DNA from: Rickettsiales bacterium
Lineage (GTDB): Bacteria; Pseudomonadota; Alphaproteobacteria; Rickettsiales; Anaplasmataceae
Direction: 5' to 3'
Length of the DNA: 7,843 nucleotides
Assembly: GCA_031284675.1 (NCBI GenBank)
Contig: JAITXQ010000076.1
Location: forward strand, 1 to 7,843
Positions within the stretch are counted from its first letter, which is position 1, and each line of letters begins with the position of its first letter. This document shows positions 1 to 5,338 of this stretch, one piece after another. A program made the translations under genes and the position numbers. The notes beneath the pieces were generated by a model. It was not told the origin of the DNA. It saw only the letters and a program-made list of their open reading frames with translations, and searched no databases.

Positions 1-112
1 TCTCCTGTTAATTTCTTGGTTCACATCTTTTCTACTCTCATTTCCTATTCCGTGAAATCCAAAAAGCCTTCCATTTCCTATACTTTCTTCCTTCCTTAAT
101 CCAGAATTAGCG
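1..112 (-). other. Region downstream of ctaA; possible Shine-Dalgarno for a gene beyond the edge
   Basis: No coding sequence is visible here. On the minus strand it is purine-rich with two copies of ATAGGAAATG (81-72 and 48-39). The last six bases before the edge read AGGAGA on the minus strand (complement of 1-6), a strong Shine-Dalgarno that would suit a minus-strand gene starting just outside the window. No clear terminator for the Fo-ctaA operon is present. Confidence 0.3.
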
Positions 113-113
113 T
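96..113 (-). repeat. 18-nt repeat copy touching the ctaA stop
   Basis: On the minus strand this reads ACGCTAATTCTGGATTAA and is identical to 7728-7745 on the plus strand. Its first base is the last base of the ctaA stop codon. The GC-rich palindrome found beside the right-hand copy is absent here. The two copies are inverted relative to each other, and each follows an outward-reading gene. Confidence 0.65.
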
Positions 114-1150
114 TAGTAGGATAGAACAACCCTATTCTTCCTCAAATAACATAAGAAATATAAACTTGACGCAAACAAGATAAATGAAAACACTTGATGA
201 GCTATGGCAATGGCTATTGGTATGTACAACAACAAAGTAACCACTCCTAAAATGATCTGAATGATGACGGAGAGCAGCATAATATATACCGGTTTTACAT
301 TAGCATTTTTTATTGTTAGTGTTACTGTCAAAACTAATATCAGTAATGCTAGTGCTCGGTGGATAAATTGCACTGTTACTCTGTTCTCAAAGATATTTAG
401 CCATGTAGGCTGTAAGAAAAATAAATCTTCTGGAACGATGTGCCCGTCCATTAGTGGAAAAGTATTGTAAATTAAACCAGCATTTAATCCCGCAACAAGA
501 GCGCCGAAAATTATTTGCATCATGATCAGAATCAAAATAATTCCTACGTAGTATGTGGTGTTACCACTGACCTTAAGTTTTGTTTGTTGTGGCTTTATCT
601 GATAATCAAAAAATTGATATGACAATAATGCAAAAATGACTAATGCTAATAATAAGTGAAGTGCAAGCCTATAGTGACTAACATGAGGTTCATCTACCAA
701 GCCACTTTTAACCATATACCAACCAGCAAAAGCTTGTAAAGCTCCAAATAATAATGCTATAAATAGCCTTATTGCTACCTTTTTGGATATTTTTCTTTTT
801 AGCATAAAATACATAAATGGTATGACAAAAACCAAACCTGTTAGCCTTGCAACCAATCTATGCACATATTCTATTAAGTATATAGCCCGAAACTCTTCCA
901 TGCTCATACCATAGTTAAATGCTTTATATTCAGGTGTAGTTTCATATTTTGATTTTTCTTGTAGCCAATCTTGCTCATTCAGTGGTGGCAAGGTTCCAGT
1001 GATGGGTTTCCACTCCGTGATTAACAATCCCGCTCTTGTAAGTCTGGTAAATCCACCAATCCCTACCATAAGGATTACCATGATTGAGCAAAGAAAAAGC
1101 CAAATAGCTACAGGTTTTGCTTCCATAAACCATGCTGAATTTTGTTCCAT
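113..1150 (-). CDS. ctaA: Haem A synthase (CtaA/Cox15 family)
   Basis: Integral membrane enzyme that oxidises the C8 methyl of haem O to the formyl group of haem A, the cofactor of aa3-type cytochrome oxidase. The 345-residue protein has about eight hydrophobic segments in two similar halves and the Cox15-type signatures: GGFTRLT near residue 32, [12 protein letters not shown] near 46, EYVHR near 94, [23 protein letters not shown] at 143-165, NTFPLMDG near 229, VQFIHR near 260 and AHQ at 317. H97, H165, H264 and H318 fit the four conserved haem-ligand histidines. Length is normal for the alphaproteobacterial (Cox15-like) type. The start at 1150 overlaps the upstream glycosyltransferase by 43 nt and has a weak GAG Shine-Dalgarno; Met9 is a possible alternative start. 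The stop codon touches an 18-nt repeat that recurs downstream of pheT. Family assignment is firm; the exact start is less so. Confidence 0.95.
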   Translation of the reverse strand: MEQNSAWFMEAKPVAIWLFLCSIMVILMVGIGGFTRLTRAGLLITEWKPITGTLPPLNEQDWLQEKSKYETTPEYKAFNYGMSMEEFRAIYLIEYVHRLVARLTGLVFVIPFMYFMLKRKISKKVAIRLFIALLFGALQAFAGWYMVKSGLVDEPHVSHYRLALHLLLALVIFALLSYQFFDYQIKPQQTKLKVSGNTTYYVGIILILIMMQIIFGALVAGLNAGLIYNTFPLMDGHIVPEDLFFLQPTWLNIFENRVTVQFIHRALALLILVLTVTLTIKNANVKPVYIMLLSVIIQIILGVVTLLLYIPIAIAIAHQVFSFILFASSLYFLCYLRKNRVVLSY

Positions 1151-2706
1151 CGCTCAGGGTAAAGAATAAATTCCCACAAGGCAAGAAAAGCTGCGACACT
1201 ATGTAGCAAACTATAGACCGGAAAAAATATTGATACTATATAAAAATAAAAAGGCATCTTTTGCTGTTTAACTGCTATGATTAAAAAGATCAGATTAATA
1301 ATATAGATTACTATGAAGTAACACAGAAATAATTTAGTTAAAATATTGATCAATGCCAATGAAAGTAGCAAAAATGGGGTAATGAAAAACATGAAGCTCG
1401 TGGATCCAACAAAAAGATTTAACAATAGAATTCCTTTAAATCCAGTGTATTTATAAAGTGATTTTATATTTTTTAAATGAACAATATAAGTTTGCATATA
1501 ACCCTTGATCCAGTGCGCTCTTTGCTTAATCCAAGCAAACACAGTAATTGGTGATTCTTCCAACGTTCCCGAATCAATAATCCTAGTTTTATAGCCCATT
1601 TGTGCAAGCCTTAAACCTAAGTTAGCGTCTTCGGTAATATTATAAGCATCCCAGAGAAACACTTTTCTTAAAATTTCTACTGAAAAATGGTTACTGCTAC
1701 CACCTAAAGGTATCGGCGTGTTCATTTTTTGGAGTCCTGGCAATAAGTATTGAAACCAGTTCATATATTCTAAATAAAAGGATTTTGTCAGAAAATTATG
1801 ATTATAATTGTAGTAATTTAATCTCGCCTGCACACAGGCTAATTTATCGTCACCCTGATCAAATTCAATCAGTGCTTTTTTTAATTGCAATGGATCTGGT
1901 TTATCATCTGCATCATATATTACCACATACCTTCCTCTAGCAAAACTCATAGCATAATTGCATGACTTAGCTTTTGTTTTAGGTAGAGAGTGAGGCACTT
2001 TTATTACTTCAAAATATTGTGGTAAATCATATTCTTCTATAGCTGCAAGCATTTCCTGATCATCACTTTCTATCAGAAGCTTTACACCTAATTTTGATTT
2101 TGGGTAATCCAAACTTTCAATCAATTGCTCTATCACTGCACTTTCTTTAAATGCAGGTAATAAAATAGTATATATAGGAAAATCTTCTTCTTTTAGCTTA
2201 CTATAATCCACTTTTTGATTAGAGGTTTCACATAAGCTAAAAATTATAGTTATGAACTTGAACAAATAACTAGAACATCCGATTATAAATATCAATATCA
2301 AAGCAAAATATGTATATTTTTCTGTTAGTGTTAAAATTGAAATTATAGTAAAAAAAGAAGTGTAAAATATTGAGCCTAGTTTAATACCCTTGACTGAAAA
2401 ATTAGGATTTTTGTAATATAAGTAGTTGCTTGCAAATTCTGAAATACCAAAGTGCGAGTTAAGAAAATCTAAAACCTGCTCACCATCCACTTTGATTAAT
2501 ACATAGTCAGTACTGTAGTGGGCTTCGATCCAATGGTTAATATCTTGACTTGTGGTTTCAACTATAAAAAAAGTAGTATTATTTAATTTTTGCCAAGGAA
2601 CTATATTAAACTTATAGTAAAAGAGTTTCTCTTGCTCTTTACACAAATTGAAATCGAACTTAATTTTTTTTACATTATCAGCTTGAAGTAGAGACGATTG
2701 TTGCAT
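1108..2706 (-). CDS. Membrane-bound family 2 glycosyltransferase, processive type
   Basis: The 532-residue protein probably transfers sugar units from a nucleotide sugar at the cytoplasmic face of the inner membrane. The acceptor and product cannot be told from sequence. Residues about 25-105 look like a GspE-N/MshEN-type domain (a PW then a short strand-rich unit, ending in a region like '[22 protein letters not shown]' in pattern). Two membrane segments follow at about 111-158. The GT-A catalytic domain runs from about 175 to 405: LLPAFKES at 182, ESDD at 213, the DxD-like DADD at 265, GGSSNHF at 335, [10 protein letters not shown] at 358 and QRAHW at 395, a variant of the QRxRW motif of processive enzymes such as cellulose synthase. 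About three membrane segments close the protein (425-455, 457-478, 486-512). It starts 5 nt after atpF and overlaps ctaA at its end. The start codon lies inside a perfect hairpin. The fold is confident; the N-terminal domain is tentative. Confidence 0.88.
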   Translation of the reverse strand: MQQSSLLQADNVKKIKFDFNLCKEQEKLFYYKFNIVPWQKLNNTTFFIVETTSQDINHWIEAHYSTDYVLIKVDGEQVLDFLNSHFGISEFASNYLYYKNPNFSVKGIKLGSIFYTSFFTIISILTLTEKYTYFALILIFIIGCSSYLFKFITIIFSLCETSNQKVDYSKLKEEDFPIYTILLPAFKESAVIEQLIESLDYPKSKLGVKLLIESDDQEMLAAIEEYDLPQYFEVIKVPHSLPKTKAKSCNYAMSFARGRYVVIYDADDKPDPLQLKKALIEFDQGDDKLACVQARLNYYNYNHNFLTKSFYLEYMNWFQYLLPGLQKMNTPIPLGGSSNHFSVEILRKVFLWDAYNITEDANLGLRLAQMGYKTRIIDSGTLEESPITVFAWIKQRAHWIKGYMQTYIVHLKNIKSLYKYTGFKGILLLNLFVGSTSFMFFITPFLLLSLALINILTKLFLCYFIVIYIINLIFLIIAVKQQKMPFYFYIVSIFFPVYSLLHSVAAFLALWEFILYPERWNKIQHGLWKQNL

Positions 2707-2720
2707 TAAACCTAATGCAA
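2701..2720 (-). promoter_or_regulatory. Hairpin joining the atpF stop and the glycosyltransferase start
   Basis: A perfect inverted repeat, TTGCATTA-loop-TAATGCAA, with 8-bp arms and a 4-nt loop. On the transcript strand the 5' arm contains the last two codons and part of the stop of atpF. The loop is GGUU, which includes the G residues of the Shine-Dalgarno (UAGG). The 3' arm contains the AUG of the glycosyltransferase. Folding would hide the start codon until a ribosome translating atpF opens it, a standard arrangement for translational coupling. The sequence is directly visible; the function is inferred. Confidence 0.5.
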
Positions 2721-3188
2721 TTTTTTATTTAAGTCACGTGAAAATGAGGATATGACCTCGCTGCTACGCTTATCATCCTTATGTTTATGCATTATTTTTT
2801 TTACAGCATCAGCGGCTATACTCGCTGTATTGGCTTGTAAATCCTCAATAGCTTTTTCAACTTGGTCAGTGACTTTCTTCAAGTTAGAATGGGTATTATC
2901 ATCTAACGTCTGATCCAGCTGTTGTCTATTGTGCTCAATGATACTATTAGCCTTATCAAGCGCTTCATTCATCATTTTATTAACCTCTGCATCTAATTTT
3001 TTGTATTTTTCAAAAGATTTTCTGTAATACTCTAACATATCTTTCCTGAACTTCTCAGTTTCTTCATTTGAAAATTTGCTCTTGTTACGCTTATTGTTAA
3101 GTGCGCTTTTTATCATTTTTTTTAGTAATTTATACAAAAGGATAAAACTTACCAAGAAAGCAAGATTGATAATCAGTGATATAGACAT
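2712..3188 (-). CDS. atpF: ATP synthase Fo subunit b
   Basis: Half of the peripheral stator stalk that holds the F1 head against rotation. The protein has 158 residues: one N-terminal membrane anchor (about residues 2-23) with a basic stretch after it, then a long charged helix with coiled-coil character through about residue 130. The sequence of b subunits is poorly conserved, so the call rests on this architecture, the length (about 160) and its position directly after b'. Only 8 nt separate it from the b' stop, and that TAG is part of its own Shine-Dalgarno (TAGGGA, 6-8 nt before ATG), which suggests coupled translation. Its last two codons and stop form the 5' arm of a hairpin that continues into the next gene. 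Confidence 0.87.
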   Translation of the reverse strand: MSISLIINLAFLVSFILLYKLLKKMIKSALNNKRNKSKFSNEETEKFRKDMLEYYRKSFEKYKKLDAEVNKMMNEALDKANSIIEHNRQQLDQTLDDNTHSNLKKVTDQVEKAIEDLQANTASIAADAVKKIMHKHKDDKRSSEVISSFSRDLNKKLH

Positions 3189-3196
3189 AAAAATCC

Positions 3197-3676
3197 CTAA
3201 AATTCTTTAGACACAAAATTAGCAACAAATTCCTCTTCAATTTCAGAATTGGTTAATTTAGTGTAGTAAATTAAAGCAATACTAGTAGCGGTTTGTTTTA
3301 ACTCATCAGTATATTCAGATTTAAATTTTGCTACTTTTTCTTCAATAAGCTTGCTCATTTTTTTGTCTTCCTCTTCTAATATATTCTTAACATTAGTTCT
3401 CATTTCTTCTACCTGAGCAAGTGCATCATCTATGATTCTTTTTGCCTTTATTCTAGCTTGGTTTAAAGCTGCGCTATATTTAGCAACCTGCTTTTCTGTA
3501 AGTCTTAAAAGATGAACAGAACTATTAAAAGAATCCAATACCCTTTTACTTCTAGCGTGTATTATTTCATCTAACTTTGGTAAAAATAAACAACTTACTA
3601 CAAAAAACAGCAAAGAAAAAAAAATCAAAAACCAAAAAACTTGAGAAGAGAAAGTCGATACATCAAGTTGTGGCAT
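3197..3676 (-). CDS. atpG: ATP synthase Fo subunit b' (second b-type stalk subunit)
   Basis: Partner of AtpF in a heterodimeric b/b' stalk, as found in alphaproteobacteria, cyanobacteria and plastids. The 159-residue protein begins MPQLDVSTFSSQVFWFLIFF, the typical b' opening, in which the short MPQLD-STF lead runs into one membrane segment (about 10-33). A long charged helix rich in Lys, Glu and Ala follows to the C-terminus. It lies 3 nt after atpE, so ribosomes finishing subunit c can start here directly; a GAG at the atpE stop may serve as Shine-Dalgarno. Symbols differ between annotations (atpG, atpF', atpX, atpF2), and atpG must not be read as the F1 gamma subunit. The gene is intact and of normal length. 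Confidence 0.9.
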   Translation of the reverse strand: MPQLDVSTFSSQVFWFLIFFSLLFFVVSCLFLPKLDEIIHARSKRVLDSFNSSVHLLRLTEKQVAKYSAALNQARIKAKRIIDDALAQVEEMRTNVKNILEEEDKKMSKLIEEKVAKFKSEYTDELKQTATSIALIYYTKLTNSEIEEEFVANFVSKEF

Positions 3677-3679
3677 TAC

Positions 3680-3907
3680 TCAAGCAACAAATATTAACAA
3701 TAACGCAAGTAAAAATGCAAATAATCCCATTGCTTCAACTAGAGCTGCTCCTGTATAGACATATTTTTTCATTTTATCTTCTGATTCAGGGTTTCTTGCA
3801 AGCCCGTTTAACATAGTAGAAAATATATTCGCTACGCCAAGACCTGCCCCGAGCATACCAAATACACTTAAACCAATCGCTATAAATTTTAAAGCTTCTA
3901 AATCCAT
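3680..3907 (-). CDS. atpE: ATP synthase Fo subunit c (proteolipid)
   Basis: Forms the rotating ring that carries protons through Fo. It is 75 residues, a two-helix hairpin of usual length. The first helix has the glycine-rich packing motif around residues 17-25 (GMLGAGLGV). The polar loop ARNPE lies at 37-41 and contacts the central stalk. The second helix carries the ion-binding carboxylate E58 within GAALVEAMGLFAF. The sodium-type signature (a Gln in helix 1 and Ser/Thr after the Glu) is missing, so proton coupling is expected. The Shine-Dalgarno is AAAGG, 6 nt before ATG. A 60-nt gap to atpB contains a near-consensus promoter, which could supply extra transcript for this high-copy subunit. 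Confidence 0.97.
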   Translation of the reverse strand: MDLEALKFIAIGLSVFGMLGAGLGVANIFSTMLNGLARNPESEDKMKKYVYTGAALVEAMGLFAFLLALLLIFVA

Positions 3908-3939
3908 ATATTACCTTTAACTGTTTCTTTACGGTATTA

Positions 3940-3967
3940 ATTATAAAATATTCTGCAGGAAAGTCAA
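3940..3967 (-). promoter_or_regulatory. Promoter-like sequence for atpE inside the Fo operon
   Basis: On the minus strand TTGACT (3967-3962) is followed after 16 nt by TATAAT (3945-3940): 5/6 and 6/6 matches to the sigma-70 consensus. The -35 box begins at the base next to the atpB stop codon. Transcription would start near 3933, about 25 nt before the atpE ATG. In AT-rich DNA a TATAAT alone means little, but a correctly spaced TTGACT with it is much rarer. Confidence 0.55.
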
Positions 3968-4693
3968 TTACTTTACTGCATCTGACAAATATACACATGT
4001 TAAAGAGGTAAATATGTAAGCTTGTAGAATTGCAACGAACACTTCAAACCCTATCAATGCGATTATAAATAAAAATGGTATAGGAGTTAGAATTACGTTC
4101 ATGTTTACGATAAACCCTGCTATTACTTTGATAATTGTATGACCCGCAATCATGTTTGCGGCTAACCTTATTGATAAGCTTATAGGTCTTGCCAGATAAG
4201 CAAATAGCTCAATAAAAATCATCATGGGTGCAAGCCATAACGGAGTACCCTTTGGCAGCAATATACGTAAAAATTCTACTCCCCTTTCCTTAAATCCAAT
4301 AATTGTTATATAAATACAAACCACCATCGATAAGGCGAAAGTGACTATCACATGACTTGTAACCGTAAAACCATAAGGAAGAATACCAACTAAATTACAC
4401 GATAAAATAAAAATAAATACTGTGAATATCAACGGAATGTGCCTCAGGCCTTTGCTACCAGTGTTATTTTCTATTATTGAAATAACAAAATCATATACAT
4501 ATTCAACTGCAGCTTGCAAATATCCTGGTATTACTGATCCCTTTCTTATTCCAAAAAGCAAAAAGAGTACCATCAATATCACCGAAATCATCATAAAAAG
4601 AGATGAATTGGTAAAGTTTATGTCATACCCAAATAACTTGGGTAATTCCATTATTGTATATACTTTAAACTGTTCTAGCGGATTTAATGCCAT
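3968..4693 (-). CDS. atpB: ATP synthase Fo subunit a
   Basis: Stator channel subunit that passes protons to the c-ring. It has 241 residues and about six membrane helices, normal for alphaproteobacteria. The essential arginine is R176 in [14 protein letters not shown], equivalent to E. coli R210. H185 and E217 match the positions of E. coli E219 and H245 but with the two residues swapped, as in mitochondria and alphaproteobacteria. E162 fits E. coli E196, and Q224 in AILQAYIF fits Q252. This is the first gene of the Fo operon here; no atpI precedes it, although atpI often does in free-living alphaproteobacteria. The start at 4693 has a Shine-Dalgarno AGGA with about 5 nt spacing. Confidence 0.97.
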   Translation of the reverse strand: MALNPLEQFKVYTIMELPKLFGYDINFTNSSLFMMISVILMVLFLLFGIRKGSVIPGYLQAAVEYVYDFVISIIENNTGSKGLRHIPLIFTVFIFILSCNLVGILPYGFTVTSHVIVTFALSMVVCIYITIIGFKERGVEFLRILLPKGTPLWLAPMMIFIELFAYLARPISLSIRLAANMIAGHTIIKVIAGFIVNMNVILTPIPFLFIIALIGFEVFVAILQAYIFTSLTCVYLSDAVK

Positions 4694-4727
4694 TTTGATC
4701 CTATAAATCTAAATTGCAACAGTAAAT

Positions 4728-4756
4728 AAAGTATGAATTTTATAGGATAAAGTCAA
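4728..4756 (-). promoter_or_regulatory. Candidate promoter of the Fo operon (atpB)
   Basis: On the minus strand TTGACT (4756-4751) is followed after 17 nt by TACTTT (4733-4728). The -10 matches only 3/6 but keeps the three most conserved bases (T, A and the final T). The start would fall near 4721, giving a leader of about 28 nt before atpB. The -35 is identical to those before atpE and the small plus-strand gene. Confidence 0.4.
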
Positions 4757-4812
4757 GAGTTAAGATTATATAGGAATCTATATCATTATAACATTGGCGT
4801 ATTAATAAAGTA

Positions 4813-4834
4813 TGTAATTAGAGTGCTAATTACA
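4813..4834. repeat. Perfect 9-bp inverted repeat, possible operator
   Basis: TGTAATTAG and CTAATTACA flank the 4-nt spacer AGTG, giving a 22-bp palindrome in the middle of the divergent region. There is no adjoining T-run, so it is not a terminator in either direction. It lies upstream of both promoter candidates and has the size of a site for a dimeric helix-turn-helix regulator. That role is inferred; AT-rich palindromes also arise by chance. Confidence 0.45.
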
Positions 4835-4884
4835 GTCAGTGCTGTATTTTAAAATTTACCAATCTTATTAAATTATTCAACATC

Positions 4885-4913
4885 TTGACTTAACATCTTA
4901 TTTTAACTATAAT
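4885..4913 (+). promoter_or_regulatory. Near-consensus sigma-70 promoter of the small hypothetical gene
   Basis: TTGACT (4885-4890), a 17-nt spacer and TATAAT (4908-4913) match the consensus at 5/6 and 6/6 with ideal spacing. The expected start near 4920 leaves about 17 nt before ATG 4937. It would leave only about 5 nt before the alternative GTG at 4925, which favours the ATG. The spacer carries two copies of TTAAC (4890-4894, 4903-4907). Confidence 0.7.
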
Positions 4914-4936
4914 TTAATCTTTTAGTGAGATACATT

Positions 4937-5224
4937 ATGAACGAAATAGATTTTATTAACATTAATCAACCTTTAAATTTAGAACAGGAATTTGGTAACG
5001 GATATATTAGATTCACTGACGGTTATTTTGATGAGAATACCGGTGGTTATGGAATGATAGGTCAAGTATTAGATGAAAATCATAACACGTTAGGACCACT
5101 AACCGTTGGCGGCTATGTTTGTCATTTTCACCAGGATGACCATAAGGTTAATCTTCAGTATTTCATGGAAGTAAACTTAGAAGGTGATATAAAAAAAATT
5201 CTTTCTCTTGAGAAAGGTATATAA
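4937..5224 (+). CDS. Conserved-looking small protein of unknown function
   Basis: A 95-residue acidic protein that I do not recognise. I start it at ATG 4937 rather than the in-frame GTG 4925, because the GTG would sit about 5 nt from the predicted transcription start and its AGTGAGA surroundings serve better as Shine-Dalgarno for the ATG. There is no signal peptide or membrane segment, so it should be cytosolic. The middle (about 22-80) alternates short hydrophobic stretches with Gly, Asn and Asp turns, suggesting beta structure. A cluster C62, H63, H65, H69 (CHFHQDDH) could bind a metal, but this is only a pattern. A strong promoter precedes it, and the base composition matches its neighbours. 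It may be cotranscribed with pheT 114 nt downstream. It looks real because of the promoter and intact frame; its function is open. Confidence 0.7.
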   Translation: MNEIDFININQPLNLEQEFGNGYIRFTDGYFDENTGGYGMIGQVLDENHNTLGPLTVGGYVCHFHQDDHKVNLQYFMEVNLEGDIKKILSLEKGI

Positions 5225-5235
5225 TTACAAAAGTA

Positions 5236-5268
5236 GGCTTCTCTGTTGTTTCTTGCAATATAGAAGCC
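5236..5268 (+). repeat. Inverted repeat after the small gene, possible weak terminator
   Basis: GGCTTCT (5236-5242) and AGAAGCC (5262-5268) form a 7-bp stem with a 19-nt loop, 12 nt after the stop of the small gene. The sequence that follows, ATTTACTAC, is not a proper U-tract, so intrinsic termination would be weak. A possible pheT -35 lies in the loop. Confidence 0.35.
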
Positions 5269-5313
5269 ATTTACTACAATAAACTTTAAAAGCACTACAT
5301 TTTATATTACAAT
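5253..5313 (+). promoter_or_regulatory. Two weak promoter candidates for pheT
   Basis: The first is TTGCAA (5253-5258), 16 nt, TACAAT (5275-5280). The second is TTTAAA (5285-5290), 17 nt, TACAAT (5308-5313). Each matches 4/6 at -35 and 5/6 at -10. The second would start transcription near 5320, about 20 nt before the pheT ATG. In DNA this AT-rich either could be chance, and pheT may instead be read from the promoter of the small gene. Confidence 0.3.
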
Positions 5314-5338
5314 AACTTTTTTGTTTCTTTTTAGGCTC

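Larger units (their letters stand above)
4694..4936. other. Divergent intergenic region between atpB and the small hypothetical gene
   Basis: This 243-bp region carries no convincing coding sequence and appears to be a shared regulatory region. It contains one promoter candidate in each direction and three inverted repeats: 4768-4783 with 6-bp arms, 4813-4834 with 9-bp arms, and 4831-4846 with 5-bp arms. An 11-nt direct repeat AATAAAGTATG lies at 4725-4735 and 4804-4814. A 9-nt inverted pair, AAGTCAAGA at 4750-4758 and TCTTGACTT at 4883-4891, contains the -35 boxes of the two opposed promoters. Confidence 0.6.

Noticed and set aside
261..470. Plus-strand reading frame of 69 codons opposite ctaA
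   Set aside because: It lies wholly antisense to a clear conserved gene and has no family features or ribosome site.
975..1199. Minus-strand reading frame of 74 codons across the ctaA/glycosyltransferase junction
   Set aside because: It is an alternative frame of two well-supported genes that already overlap there.
3577..3816. Plus-strand reading frame opposite b' and atpE
   Set aside because: Its Lys-rich composition comes from the antisense of AT-rich membrane-protein codons, and both underlying genes are certain.
4890..4907. CtrA-type site (TTAA-N7-TTAA) in the promoter of the small gene
   Set aside because: The two TTAA units are separated by 9 nt, not 7, so they do not fit the known motif.
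4925..4936. In-frame GTG as start of the small gene
   Set aside because: It would leave about 5 nt of leader after the predicted transcription start, and its own sequence is the likely Shine-Dalgarno of ATG 4937.
5290..5334. Phe-rich leader peptide before pheT (codons TTT TTT GTT TCT TTT then TAG)
   Set aside because: This would resemble Phe attenuation, but the frame has no ATG, GTG or TTG start after the upstream stop, and the T-rich composition explains the Phe codons.
5321..5338. In-frame TTG giving pheT six more residues
   Set aside because: The extension MFLFRL is not typical of PheT, while ATG 5339 gives the standard MKFTLSWL start with AGG upstream.
5225..5338. T-box or other riboswitch before pheT
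   Set aside because: The gap is only 114 nt, has one weak stem and lacks T-box conserved sequence; T-boxes are also not expected in Rickettsiales.
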